From Streptomyces coeruleorubidus (GTDB lineage: Bacteria; Actinomycetota; Actinomycetes; Streptomycetales; Streptomycetaceae): 64,000 nucleotides of DNA. Shown in pieces: positions 24,659-33,759 of this stretch. The stretch lies in the NCBI RefSeq assembly GCF_028885415.1, contig NZ_CP118527.1:6014001-6078000 (forward strand). The letters run 5' to 3'. Numbering within the stretch: position 1 is the stretch's first letter; each line of letters opens with the position of its first letter. Both the position numbers and the translations under genes were made by a program. Below the pieces are notes generated by a model. It had not been told where the DNA came from, did no database searches, and worked only from the letters and a program-made list of their open reading frames with translations.

Positions 24659-25075
24659 ATGGGTGTGGCAGCCGGTCCGATCCGCGTGGTGGTGGCCAAG
24701 CCGGGCCTCGACGGCCACGATCGCGGGGCCAAGGTGATCGCGCGGGCCCTGCGTGACGCCGGTATGGAGGTCATCTACACCGGGCTCCACCAGACTCCCG
24801 AGCAGATCGTCGACACGGCGCTCCAGGAGGACGCCGACGCGATCGGGCTGTCCATTCTCTCCGGCGCGCACAACACGCTCTTCGCGGCGGTGATCGACCT
24901 GCTCAAGGAGCGGGACGCGGAGGACATCCTGGTCTTCGGCGGAGGAATCATCCCCGAGGCGGACATTCCTCTGCTGAAGGAGAAGGGCGTCGCGGAGATC
25001 TTCACGCCCGGCGCGACGACGGCGTCGATCGTGGACTGGGTCCGGGCGAACGTACGCCAGCCGGCCGGGGCGTAG
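24659..25075 (+). CDS. icmB: isobutyryl-CoA mutase small (cobalamin-binding) subunit
   Basis: 138 aa from ATG 24659, with GGAGG five bases upstream. It is a free-standing B12-binding Rossmann domain. The cobalt-coordinating DxHxxG motif is present ([15 protein letters not shown]), then the SxL motif ([13 protein letters not shown]) and the GG motif ([11 protein letters not shown]). In Streptomyces this small subunit pairs with IcmA to rearrange isobutyryl-CoA and n-butyryl-CoA, linking valine breakdown to fatty-acid and polyketide precursors. The large subunit gene is not in the window, which is normal because icmA and icmB are unlinked. A methylmalonyl-CoA mutase-type or accessory B12 protein is possible; length and single-domain form favour IcmB. 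Confidence 0.85.
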   Translation: MGVAAGPIRVVVAKPGLDGHDRGAKVIARALRDAGMEVIYTGLHQTPEQIVDTALQEDADAIGLSILSGAHNTLFAAVIDLLKERDAEDILVFGGGIIPEADIPLLKEKGVAEIFTPGATTASIVDWVRANVRQPAGA

Positions 25076-25203
25076 GCCTCCGGCGGTGGCGCCGGCTTCT
25101 GCGCCGGTGACCCGGGGTGTCGTCGACGGGTGATTGCCCTCCGCGGTGACGGCAACACGCTCGGCCGCCGCGGCTCGTGTCGGCTCCGTGGCGCAGGCCG
25201 GGG

Positions 25204-26871
25204 TCAGGGAGTGTTCAGCTCCTCGGTCATCGCCGCGCGCAGGCGCAACGTCGTGACCAGGCGCTGGAAGGCCTCCGCCCAGTAGCCCCCGGCGCCGGGT
25301 GAGGCGTTCTCCGGCTCGTCCGGTACGGCCAGCAGGGCGTCGAGGCGGCCGGACTCGGACGGGTCCAGGCAGCGCTCGGCCAGGCCCATGACTCCGCTGA
25401 AACTCCATGGATAACTCCCCGCGTCCCGCGCGATGTTGAGCGCGTCCACCACCGCCCGGCCGAGCGGCGGCGCCCACGGCACCGCGCACACCCCGAGCAG
25501 TTGAAAGGCTTCGGACAGGCCGTGCGTGGCGATGAAGCCGGCCACCCACTCGGCCCGCTCGGCGGCGTCCAGCGTGCCGAGCAGCTTGGCGCGTTCGGCC
25601 AGGGACACCGCGCCCGGGCCGCCCGCCTCCGGCGCCGAGGGCTCCCCGAGCAGCGCGCGCGACCACTCGGCGTCCCGCTGGCGTACCGCGGCCCGGCACC
25701 ACGCCGCGTGCAGTTCGCCCTGCCAGTCGTCCGTGACCGGCAGCGCCACGATCTCCCTGGGCGTCCGCCCGCCCAGCCGCCGCGACCAGGTCCCGAGCGG
25801 GGCCGCCTCCACCAACTGGCCGAACCACCACGACCGTTCACCCCGTCCGGCGGGCGCCTTCGCCACGACGCCGTCGCGCTCCATGCCCGGATCGCACTCG
25901 TGCGGCGCTTCGACGGTGATCGTCGGCGTGGCCACAGTGGCTCCCGAAGCCGCAGCAACCCCCGCTGCCCGGGTGGGCTGCGTGTGGTCGATGGCCACGC
26001 ACGCCTCCGCCCTGACCGCCATCCGCGCGGCGAGCGCCGAACCGGGCAGCGCCGACAGCAGTTCCGCCGCCGTCGCCCGGACGTTGCGGCTGCGGTCGGC
26101 CAGGGCCTGTTCCAGGAACGGCTCGTCGTCCGGGCCCAGGCCCGTGCGCAGGGAGTCCAGGAACATCAGCCGGTCCTCGGCCCGTTCCGTCGTCCAGGTC
26201 GTCGCGAGCAGTTCGCGCGCGGCGGCGGGTTCGCGGGAGCGCAGGGCGGACAGGAGGGCGACCCGTTCGGCGAACAGGCCTTCCTGCCACAGCTGCCGGA
26301 CGCTGTCGTCGTCCTCGAGATGCGGCAGGGCCGCTCCGCCGCCCGGTGTCGAGCGCAGGGCGAACCGCCAGTCCGGGTTCAGCCGCGCCAGCCACAGGGC
26401 CCGCGGCCCCGCGAACTCCAGTGCCGCCGGACGCAGGTCGGTACGCCCCCGGGCCGCGTCCAGCAGCGCGGGAAGCACCTGCGGAGGCGGTGCGAAACCA
26501 CGGGCGTTGGCCGCCGCGAGCCACTGGGGCAGCAGCTCCGTCAGGTCGGGCGCGGTGCCCCGGCGGCCGCCGCCGGACCCGCCGGGGCGGTCGGCCAGCA
26601 ACAGCGCGAGTCTGCGGGCGGCAGCCGGCGGCAGAGCCGGACGCGGGTCCTCCGGGGCCGGTTGCGGACGCTCCGCCGCCCGCGCCGGACGCAGACCGGC
26701 CCGTCGTCGTACGGTCTCCACGGCCGCCGCGTCCAGCAGGGCCACCGGTGCCTGAGGGCCCGGGCCGGTGCCCGGTGGGGTGCGCCGGTCCGTGCCCAGC
26801 AGTGCCGTGGTGACGAGCCCCTCCCAGGCGCCCGTCGCGGGCGCGGCCACAGGAGCGGAGGTCCTGTTCAT
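25204..26871 (-). CDS. DUF5691 protein of the MoxR/VWA/SWIM cluster
   Basis: 555 aa from ATG 26871, with GGAAAGGAAG upstream. The sequence is Ala/Leu/Arg-rich and helical, with HEAT-like pairs such as DRSRNVRATAAELLSALPGS after a segment LLATTWTTERAEDRLMFLDS. Near the start WEGLVTTALLGTDRR is the block I associate with DUF5691. No enzyme motif, membrane helix or signal is seen, so a cytosolic scaffold or adaptor is likely. It lies downstream of the SWIM gene on the same strand (187-bp gap) and back to back with the MoxR operon, and this gene set recurs together in actinobacteria. Function unknown. Confidence 0.75.
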   Translation of the reverse strand: MNRTSAPVAAPATGAWEGLVTTALLGTDRRTPPGTGPGPQAPVALLDAAAVETVRRRAGLRPARAAERPQPAPEDPRPALPPAAARRLALLLADRPGGSGGGRRGTAPDLTELLPQWLAAANARGFAPPPQVLPALLDAARGRTDLRPAALEFAGPRALWLARLNPDWRFALRSTPGGGAALPHLEDDDSVRQLWQEGLFAERVALLSALRSREPAAARELLATTWTTERAEDRLMFLDSLRTGLGPDDEPFLEQALADRSRNVRATAAELLSALPGSALAARMAVRAEACVAIDHTQPTRAAGVAAASGATVATPTITVEAPHECDPGMERDGVVAKAPAGRGERSWWFGQLVEAAPLGTWSRRLGGRTPREIVALPVTDDWQGELHAAWCRAAVRQRDAEWSRALLGEPSAPEAGGPGAVSLAERAKLLGTLDAAERAEWVAGFIATHGLSEAFQLLGVCAVPWAPPLGRAVVDALNIARDAGSYPWSFSGVMGLAERCLDPSESGRLDALLAVPDEPENASPGAGGYWAEAFQRLVTTLRLRAAMTEELNTP

Positions 26872-27058
26872 GAGCTTCCTTTCCGTGGGGCGCCCGGAGG
26901 TGGTTGAAGGCTCACCCTTACCGGTTGTCCCGGGATGCCTGAAAGATTCGTGGATTTGAGAGAAGGGTGGGTCGGGTCGGAAAGGCCAGGCCGCCGGACT
27001 TGGCTTTGGCGTCTGCGTTGGCTTCGGAGTCGGCGTCGGCTCAGCAGTCGGCGTCGGC

Positions 27059-28414
27059 TCAGCACAGGGCTATCGCGTCGCCCGGGCCCTCGGACCAGGC
27101 CGTCAGCGGAGTGAAGCCCTGGTGGCCGCATTCGCCGAAGACCTTGACCGGGGCGCCGCCCGACAACGCGACGAGCCGCCACAGGCCCGGCCGGGAACGC
27201 GCGGCGGGAGTGAGCGGCAACGCCGCGTCCTCGTCCGCGTCCGCCAACTGCCAGGAGTTGCCGTCCGGGGTGGGGACGACCCGGTCCAGCGTCACCGGGA
27301 CGGACTCCAGCCATGGATCGTCGCGCAGGGCGTCGCCGTAGCGGGCGGCCGCCCGGGACGTCGTCACCCCCTGCGGGCGTATCGCCGTCGGCGCGGGCGG
27401 TGCGAACTGTTCGCCCAGGGCCACCCGCAGCTGCCCGGCGCCCGGGTAGGCGGACACCTCGGCCTCCAAGGTCAGGCCCACCGGCAGCGCCAGCTCGGGG
27501 GCGCGGCCGGCGGCGCCGTAGGAGAGGAGCAGCACGGTGCGGTCCGAGTCGGCGCCGTACAGCCAGATCCGGCGGGTCGTCAGGCGCGTGTCCGCCGTGT
27601 CGTACTGCGCGAGCACCAGCCAGCGGTCCCGCACCGGCGGGCCGTCCGAGGAGGCCGGCAGGCCGATGCGGGAGCGGATCGTGGCGGCGAGGGCATCGGG
27701 CAGCCGCTCGCGGCGCAGCCAGCCCTGCCCGAGGAGATGCAGCAGCGCACACTCCTCCAGTAGTCGCACCGGCCAGCCCGGCCCGGTGGACGGGATCGCC
27801 CCCAACTCCCGGACCCGGCCGGCCAGGCCCTGCGCCTGGGCGTCGACCATGCGGGCCGCCGTCTCCTCCCACAGGCCGTAACCCGACTGCTCCGCCGTCG
27901 CCAGACCGCCGCGCAACAGATCCGCCAGGCGCTGCTCCAGCTCCACCGCGCCCGCCGTGACCCGCTCTGCCCGCCGCTCCGCCCGGCGCCGCGCCGCCTC
28001 CGGATCAGCGGACCCGGACGGCGAACCGGAACTGTCCCCGGCCTTCATCTCCTCCGCGCGCTTACGCCGCCCCGCTATCCACTGCCCGGCCCACTCCGGC
28101 GCCTCTCCCGTCGGCACCGCCGCGTCGCCGCCCGACCAGAGCAGCAGCAGCCCGAGCGCGTGCTTGCACGGGAACTTGCGGCTCGGACAACTGCACTTGT
28201 ACGCGGGCCCGGAGGCGTCCGCGACGTCGACGATCGTCTGATACGGCTTGCTTCCGCTGCCCTTGCACAGCCCCCACACCGTCCCCTCGTCGGAACTCCC
28301 CGCCTCGGACCACGGCCCCGCCGCGCCGAGTTTGCTCCCCGCTTTGCGTGATGCCGCGTCAGGCGCCAGTGCCAGCACCTGGTCCGCGGTCCAGCGCACC
28401 CCCTGCTGAGTCAT
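27059..28414 (-). CDS. SWIM zinc-finger protein of the MoxR/VWA cluster
   Basis: 451 aa from ATG 28414; the damage-type promoter ends seven bases before this ATG, so the message is probably leaderless. The N-terminal 90 residues carry the SWIM finger, Cx1C...CxH form: YKCSCPSRKFPCKHALGLLL. It is preceded by WGLCKGSGSKPYQTIVD. SWIM domains bind nucleic acids or proteins. The remainder (GQWIAGRRKRAEEM, DRWLVLAQYDTADTRL) is an alpha/beta region without a catalytic motif. The protein corresponds in type to E. coli YehQ, which sits beside a MoxR ATPase and a VWA protein. It is the first gene of the minus-strand arm. Confidence 0.85.
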   Translation of the reverse strand: MTQQGVRWTADQVLALAPDAASRKAGSKLGAAGPWSEAGSSDEGTVWGLCKGSGSKPYQTIVDVADASGPAYKCSCPSRKFPCKHALGLLLLWSGGDAAVPTGEAPEWAGQWIAGRRKRAEEMKAGDSSGSPSGSADPEAARRRAERRAERVTAGAVELEQRLADLLRGGLATAEQSGYGLWEETAARMVDAQAQGLAGRVRELGAIPSTGPGWPVRLLEECALLHLLGQGWLRRERLPDALAATIRSRIGLPASSDGPPVRDRWLVLAQYDTADTRLTTRRIWLYGADSDRTVLLLSYGAAGRAPELALPVGLTLEAEVSAYPGAGQLRVALGEQFAPPAPTAIRPQGVTTSRAAARYGDALRDDPWLESVPVTLDRVVPTPDGNSWQLADADEDAALPLTPAARSRPGLWRLVALSGGAPVKVFGECGHQGFTPLTAWSEGPGDAIALC

Positions 28415-28421
28415 GCCATCG

Positions 28422-28444
28422 AAGGTAGATCCCACCACTGACAA
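28422..28444 (-). promoter_or_regulatory. PafBC-type DNA-damage promoter of the SWIM arm
   Basis: On the minus strand TTGTCAGTG (28444-28436), eight bases, TACCTT (28427-28422). This is a full match to TTGTCRGTG-N8-TAnnnT. The start point falls on the A of ATG 28414. Confidence 0.8.
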
Positions 28445-28493
28445 TCGGGTCCGCGAGCGGCTGCGGTCGGGCGTTTGCGCAGGTCAGAACGCA

Positions 28494-28516
28494 TTGTCAG
28501 TGGTGTGGTGCAACGT
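28494..28516 (+). promoter_or_regulatory. PafBC-type DNA-damage promoter of the MoxR arm
   Basis: TTGTCAGTG (28494-28502), eight bases, then CAACGT (28511-28516), one mismatch in the -10 (C for T). With the opposite element it forms a 13-bp perfect inverted repeat (CACCACTGACAAT 28433-28445, ATTGTCAGTGGTG 28493-28505). Confidence 0.75.
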
Positions 28517-28559
28517 GGATGCCAGATCCGAACCGGCCGAGCTGGAGGGGGACTCAGCC

Positions 28560-29735
28560 ATGCCTGTGTCCGTAGAACCGACGTCCGTCGACCCGAGCCA
28601 GAACGGGTCCGCGCCCGCGAACGCGGGGGCGGGCGCACCCGCGGACGTAACCGAGGCGGAAGCACTGCGGCCGCACGCCGAGGACGCCTTCGCCGGCGAA
28701 CTCGCGGCGTTGGCCGCGCAGGACGACCGTCCGCGTCCGGCGCGCTGGAAGCTGTCGCCGTGGGCCGTGGCGATGTACCTGCTCGGCGGGACGCTGCCGG
28801 ACGGCACGGTGATCACACCGAAGTACGTCGGCCCGCGCCGCATCGTCGAAGTCGCCGTCACCACGCTCGCCACCGACCGCGCCCTGCTCCTGCTCGGCGT
28901 GCCCGGCACGGCGAAGACCTGGGTCTCCGAGCATCTGGCCGCGGCGGTCAGCGGCGACTCCACGCTGCTGGTGCAGGGCACCGCCGGCACACCGGAGGAG
29001 GCCATCCGGTACGGCTGGAACTACGCGCAGTTGCTCGCCCACGGCCCGAGCCGCGACGCCCTCGTGCCCAGCCCGGTCATGCGGGCCATGGCCGAGGGCA
29101 TGACCGCCCGGGTCGAGGAGCTGACCCGTATCCCGGCCGACGTGCAGGACACGCTCATCACGATCCTGTCGGAGAAGACCCTGCCGATACCGGAGCTGGG
29201 CCAGGAGGTGCAGGCGGTCCGCGGCTTCAACCTGATCGCCACCGCCAACGACCGCGACCGCGGGGTCAACGACCTGTCCAGCGCCCTGCGCCGCCGGTTC
29301 AACACGGTGGTGCTTCCGTTGCCGGAGACCCCCGAGGCCGAGGTCGACATCGTCTCGCGCCGCGTCGACCAGATCGGCCGCTCCCTCGACCTGCCGGCCG
29401 CGCCCGACGGCCTCGACGAGATCCGCCGGGTCGTCACGGTCTTCCGCGAGCTGCGCGACGGGGTCACGGCCGACGGCCGGACGAAGCTGAAGTCACCGAG
29501 CGGCACGCTGTCCACGGCCGAGGCGATCTCCGTCGTCACCAACGGGCTCGCCCTGGCCGCCCACTTCGGCGACGGCGTGCTGCGGCCGGGCGACGTGGCC
29601 GCGGGCATCCTCGGCGCGGTGGTCCGCGACCCGGCGGCCGACCGCGTCATCTGGCAGGAGTACCTGGAGACGGTGGTCCGCGAGCGGGACGGCTGGAAGG
29701 ACTTCTATCGCGCCTGCCGGGAGGTGAGCGTGTGA
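28560..29735 (+). CDS. MoxR-family AAA+ ATPase (YehL-like)
   Basis: 391 aa from ATG 28560, with GGAGG about 11 bases upstream. The AAA+ core has Walker A in LLLGVPGTAKTWVSEHLAAA, a MoxR-type segment with ADVQDTLITILSEKTLPIPE (the Walker B region is modified), sensor 1 in GFNLIATANDRDRGVNDLSS, and the Arg finger in ALRRRFNTVVLPLPE. MoxR ATPases work with VWA proteins as chaperones that insert metals or remodel complexes. The unusual GTAGTPEEAIRYGWNYAQLL insert and the neighbours SWIM, DUF5682 and VWA point to the YehL subfamily, whose job is unknown. It heads the plus-strand operon under a DNA-damage-type promoter. Confidence 0.9.
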   Translation: MPVSVEPTSVDPSQNGSAPANAGAGAPADVTEAEALRPHAEDAFAGELAALAAQDDRPRPARWKLSPWAVAMYLLGGTLPDGTVITPKYVGPRRIVEVAVTTLATDRALLLLGVPGTAKTWVSEHLAAAVSGDSTLLVQGTAGTPEEAIRYGWNYAQLLAHGPSRDALVPSPVMRAMAEGMTARVEELTRIPADVQDTLITILSEKTLPIPELGQEVQAVRGFNLIATANDRDRGVNDLSSALRRRFNTVVLPLPETPEAEVDIVSRRVDQIGRSLDLPAAPDGLDEIRRVVTVFRELRDGVTADGRTKLKSPSGTLSTAEAISVVTNGLALAAHFGDGVLRPGDVAAGILGAVVRDPAADRVIWQEYLETVVRERDGWKDFYRACREVSV

Positions 29736-29790
29736 GCGACGCGGGGCGAGGGCTGGCCGCGGGGCCGGGTATGGGATGGGAGGGAAACAC

Positions 29791-32196
29791 ATGACGGGCG
29801 TACAAGAGGCTGAAGGCCGGGCGGCCGGGGCGGGGCCGTTGTTGCTCGGGGTGCGGCATCACGGGCCGGGGTCGGCGCGGGCGGTGCGGGCGGCGCTGGA
29901 GGAGGCCCGGCCGCGGGTCGTGCTGATCGAGGGGCCGCCCGAGGCCGATGCCCTGATTCCGCTCGCCGCCGACGAGGAGATGCGGCCGCCGGTCGCCCTG
30001 CTCGCCCATGCCGTGGACGAGCCCGGCCGCTCGGCGTTCTGGCCGCTGGCCGAGTTCTCCCCGGAGTGGGTCGCCATGCGCTGGGCCCTGGAACACGACG
30101 TCCCGGCCCGTTTCATCGACCTTCCGGCCACGCACACGCTGGCCTGGGGAAGGCAGGAGGACGAGGCGGCAGTGGAGGGGGACCCTCCTGCGGACGCCGA
30201 GACGGCGGACAGCGAGGGCGCCCCCGGCCCCGGCCCCGACACCGCCGACCTGCGGATCGATCCGCTCGGGGTGCTCGCCGAGACCGCCGGTTACGACGAC
30301 CCGGAGCGGTGGTGGGAGGACGTCGTGGAGCACCGGGGCGTGGGGAAGGGCGACGCGTTCGCGCCGTTCACCGTACTGGAGGAGGCGATGGGGGCGCTGC
30401 GAGAGGCCTACGGCAGCGCGGGACACGACCAGGACCTGGTGCGCGAGGCGTACATGCGGCTCCAGGTGCGGGCCGCACAGCGGGAGTTCGAGGACGGCGT
30501 GGCCGTCGTGTGCGGGGCGTGGCATGTGCCCGCCCTGCGGCGGAAGAGCCCCGTCGCCGCCGACAAGGCGCTGCTGAAGGGGCTGGCCAAGGTCAAGACG
30601 GACATGACCTGGGTGCCGTGGACGCACCGCCGGCTGTCCCGGATGAGCGGTTACGGCGCCGGTATCGACTCGCCGGGCTGGTACGGGCACCTGTTCAGCG
30701 CCCCGGACCGGCCGGTCGAGCGATGGATGACCAAGGTGGCGGGGCTGTTGCGCGCCGAGGACCGGCTCGTCTCCTCCGCGCACGTCATCGAGGCCGTACG
30801 GCTGGCCGAGACGCTCGCCGCGATGCGCGGCCGCCCGCTGCCCGGCCTGAGCGAGACGACCGACGCGGTGCGGGCGGTGATGTGCGAGGGCTCGGACGTG
30901 CCGCTGGCGCTGGTACGGGACCGGCTGGTCGTGGGGGACGTGCTGGGGGAGGTGCCGCCGACGGCGCCGGCGGTTCCGTTGCAGCGGGACCTCGCCCGGC
31001 TCCAGCGCCGGCTGCGGCTGAAGCCGGAGGCGCTGGAGCGGGAGTTGGAGCTCGACCTGCGCAAGGAGACCGACGCCGCCCGCAGCAGACTGCTGCACCG
31101 GCTGCGGTTGCTCGGCCTCGCGTGGGGTGAACCGGCCGCCTCGCGGGGCAGCACGGGCACGTTCCGGGAGACATGGCGGCTGCGCTGGGAGCCCGAGCTG
31201 TCCGTGCGGGTCGCCGAGGCCGGGGTGTGGGGGACGACCGTCCTGTCCGCCGCGACCGCCAAGGCCGAGGCGGACGCCGTCGCCGCGCAGGGTCTCGCCG
31301 ACGTCACCGCACTCGCCGAGCGCTGCCTGCTGGCCGAACTGCCCGACGCGCTGCCGACGGTGATGCGGATCCTCGTCGACCGGGCGGCTCTCGACACGGA
31401 TGTCGGCCAGCTGGCCCAGGCACTGCCTGCCCTGGTCCGTTCCCTGCGCTACGGCGATGTGCGCGGCACGGACACCGGGGCCCTGGGAGAGGTCGCGGCG
31501 GGTCTGGCCGAGCGGGTCTTCGTCGGCCTGCCCCCGGCCTGCGCCGCGCTCGACGCGGACGCCGCCGAGGAGATGCGGCGTCATGTCGACGCCGTGCACG
31601 GGGCCGTGGGGCTCCTAGGGGACGCACCCGCAGCGGGACAAGGTCACTTGAGAGCCCGTTGGCAATCGGTGCTGCGTGTGCTGTGCGCGCGGGACACCGT
31701 GCCCGGAGTGATCAGGGGACGTGCCGTCCGGCTCCTGCTGGACGACGGCGAGTTGGCGCAGGACGAGGCGGCTCGCCTCATGGGGCTCGTCCTGTCCCCG
31801 GGCACGCCACCGGCGGACGCGGCCGCGTGGATCGAGGGCTTCGTCGGAGGAGGCTCCGGGGGCGGGATGCTCCTGGTGCACGACGAGCGGCTGCTCGGGC
31901 TGGTCGACGCGTGGCTGACCGGGGTGCCGGCCGAGGCGTTCACGGACGTGCTGCCCCTGCTGCGGCGGACGTTCTCGGCGTACGAGCCCGGGGTGCGGCG
32001 GACCCTCGGCGAACTGGTCCGGCGCGGGCCGGGGGCCGGGAGCAGTGCGGCAGGAGCCGGCTCCGGCATACCCGGCTTCGCGGCGGAGCTCGACACGGTG
32101 CGCGCGGACGCCGTGCTGCCGGTCGTGCGGCTGCTGCTCGGGCTGGACGAGGGGGAAGAGCAGATCGGCAACGACCTGGTGGGGGTGACGGGGTGA
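29791..32196 (+). CDS. DUF5682 protein (YehM-like) of the MoxR/VWA cluster
   Basis: 801 aa from ATG 29791, with GGAGGG well placed. The N-terminus shows LLGVRHHGPGSARAVRAALE and VVLIEGPPEADALIPLA, a pattern seen in TraB/EreA/ChaN-like folds, where His and Glu sit in an active site. A similar His/Trp element recurs in VVCGAWHVPALRRK. The middle and C-terminal parts are helical and repeat-like (LLHRLRLLGLAWGEP, LLPLLRRTFSAYEPGVRRTL). Cytosolic, no membrane helix. It sits between the MoxR ATPase and the VWA gene, and its stop overlaps the next small ORF (GTGA). By position it is the large partner, possibly the substrate or effector of the ATPase. Catalysis is only a guess. Confidence 0.8.
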   Translation: MTGVQEAEGRAAGAGPLLLGVRHHGPGSARAVRAALEEARPRVVLIEGPPEADALIPLAADEEMRPPVALLAHAVDEPGRSAFWPLAEFSPEWVAMRWALEHDVPARFIDLPATHTLAWGRQEDEAAVEGDPPADAETADSEGAPGPGPDTADLRIDPLGVLAETAGYDDPERWWEDVVEHRGVGKGDAFAPFTVLEEAMGALREAYGSAGHDQDLVREAYMRLQVRAAQREFEDGVAVVCGAWHVPALRRKSPVAADKALLKGLAKVKTDMTWVPWTHRRLSRMSGYGAGIDSPGWYGHLFSAPDRPVERWMTKVAGLLRAEDRLVSSAHVIEAVRLAETLAAMRGRPLPGLSETTDAVRAVMCEGSDVPLALVRDRLVVGDVLGEVPPTAPAVPLQRDLARLQRRLRLKPEALERELELDLRKETDAARSRLLHRLRLLGLAWGEPAASRGSTGTFRETWRLRWEPELSVRVAEAGVWGTTVLSAATAKAEADAVAAQGLADVTALAERCLLAELPDALPTVMRILVDRAALDTDVGQLAQALPALVRSLRYGDVRGTDTGALGEVAAGLAERVFVGLPPACAALDADAAEEMRRHVDAVHGAVGLLGDAPAAGQGHLRARWQSVLRVLCARDTVPGVIRGRAVRLLLDDGELAQDEAARLMGLVLSPGTPPADAAAWIEGFVGGGSGGGMLLVHDERLLGLVDAWLTGVPAEAFTDVLPLLRRTFSAYEPGVRRTLGELVRRGPGAGSSAAGAGSGIPGFAAELDTVRADAVLPVVRLLLGLDEGEEQIGNDLVGVTG

Positions 32197-32339
32197 CGAC
32201 CGACGGACTGAAGCGGCCGGCTCCGAGTGCGGAAGCGGGAGACACGATCAGGAACGGGTCGCCGGCGGAAGTCCGGCCGACGACGGCCGTGCCGGTGATC
32301 CCGCTGTGGGAGCGGCCTCGCAAGGGAGGACGCGGATGA
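32193..32339 (+). CDS. 48-aa hypothetical protein coupled on both sides
   Basis: GTG 32193 overlaps the DUF5682 stop (GTGA), and the stop at 32337-32339 overlaps the VWA start (ATGA), so the small frame fills exactly the gap between two operon genes. The product is polar (VTTDGLKRPAPSAEAGD) and ends VPVIPLWERPRKGGRG. A VIPLWERP-type tail could be a short linear binding motif. No family is known to me. An untranslated spacer remains possible; the double overlap is the argument for translation. Confidence 0.5.
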   Translation: MTTDGLKRPAPSAEAGDTIRNGSPAEVRPTTAVPVIPLWERPRKGGRG

Positions 32340-33499
32340 CGGCCGAGGTGACGGACCCGGCGCGGGAGCGGTTGCGGCGGTGGCGGCTGGTGCTCGGGGG
32401 CGACGCGGCGGACGGCACCGGGTGCGAACTGTCCGGGCGGGACGCGGCGATGGACGGAGCGCTCACCGCGCTCTACGGCAAGGGGGAGAAGCCACAGGGG
32501 GGCCGGGACCGTTCGGCGGGGCTCGGGGCGTCGGCGCCGTCCGTGGCGCGCTGGCTAGGGGACATCCGGACGTACTTCCCGTCCACCGTCGTGCAGGTCA
32601 TGCAGCGCGACGCCATCGACCGGCTCGGTCTCGCCACGCTCCTGCTGGAGCCGGAGATGCTGGAGGCGGTGGAGGCCGACGTGCACCTCGTCGGCACGCT
32701 GCTGTCGCTCAACAAGGCCATGCCCGAGACGACGAAGGAGACGGCACGGGCCGTCGTGCGCAAGGTCGTCGAGGACCTGGAGAAGCGGCTCGCCACCCGC
32801 ACCCGGGCCACCCTCACCGGCGCTCTCGACCGCAGCGCCCGCATCAACCGGCCCCGCCATCACGACATCGACTGGAACCGCACGATCGCGGCCAACCTCA
32901 AGCACTACCTGCCCGAGTACCGAACGATCGTGCCGGAGCGGCTCATCGGGTACGGGCGGGCGTCCCAGTCCACGAAGAAGGAGGTCATCCTCTGTATCGA
33001 CCAGTCGGGATCCATGGCGGCATCGGTCGTGTACGCATCGGTGTTCGGAGCGGTGCTCGCCTCGATGCGGACGATCTCCACGCGACTCGTCGTCTTCGAC
33101 ACGGCGGTCGTCGACCTCACGGACCAGCTCGACGACCCCGTCGACGTCCTGTTCGGGACACAGCTGGGCGGCGGCACGGACATCAACCGGGCACTCGCCT
33201 ACTGCCAGTCGCAGATCACCCGGCCCGCCGAGACGGTGGTCGTGCTGATCAGCGACCTCTACGAGGGAGGCATACGGGACGAGATGCTCAAGCGGGTCGC
33301 GGCGATGAAGGCCTCGGGGGTGCAGTTCGTGACGCTGCTGGCGCTGTCGGACGAGGGGGCGCCGGCGTACGACCGGGAGCACGCGGCCGCGCTCGCCGCG
33401 CTGGGGGCACCGGCGTTCGCCTGCACGCCGGATCTGTTCCCGGAGGTGATGGCGGCGGCGATCGAGAAGCGTCCGCTGCCGATACCGGATGCGGCGTGA
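32336..33499 (+). CDS. VWA-domain protein (YehP-like) of the MoxR cluster
   Basis: 387 aa from ATG 32336, with GGGAGGA five bases upstream. The N-terminal 200 residues are helical (ARWLGDIRTYFPSTVVQVMQ, RDAIDRLGLATLLLEPEML). The C-terminal von Willebrand A domain has an intact MIDAS: CIDQSGSMAAS (DxSxS), the Thr in LGGGTDINRALAYCQ and the Asp in VVLISDLYEGG. MIDAS metal sites bind partner proteins, and with MoxR ATPases such proteins form the adaptor that presents substrates. It is the last gene of the plus-strand arm, and about 260 bases without a gene follow. Confidence 0.92.
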   Translation: MTAEVTDPARERLRRWRLVLGGDAADGTGCELSGRDAAMDGALTALYGKGEKPQGGRDRSAGLGASAPSVARWLGDIRTYFPSTVVQVMQRDAIDRLGLATLLLEPEMLEAVEADVHLVGTLLSLNKAMPETTKETARAVVRKVVEDLEKRLATRTRATLTGALDRSARINRPRHHDIDWNRTIAANLKHYLPEYRTIVPERLIGYGRASQSTKKEVILCIDQSGSMAASVVYASVFGAVLASMRTISTRLVVFDTAVVDLTDQLDDPVDVLFGTQLGGGTDINRALAYCQSQITRPAETVVVLISDLYEGGIRDEMLKRVAAMKASGVQFVTLLALSDEGAPAYDREHAAALAALGAPAFACTPDLFPEVMAAAIEKRPLPIPDAA

Positions 33500-33759
33500 C
33501 ATGCCGAGGGCCGTGGTGGTGAGGGCGGCCAGATGGCGACTTGTCGACGCATCGTCGTCCAACTTCGTTCGGCAAAAGGGATATGACTGACCATCAGCGG
33601 GGAAGGGCTTGCGCAAGCTCCGCACTCCCGTGCGAGGATCGGCGCCTGCTCGGCGGTGTGTCGCGCCGCGCCGGGCAGTGCCGCGTTGTGCCGACTCGTT
33701 GCTCGTAACGCGTGATGCGTTCCGCACTTGTTCCGTAGCACGGGAGGAAGCTCCCCCTC

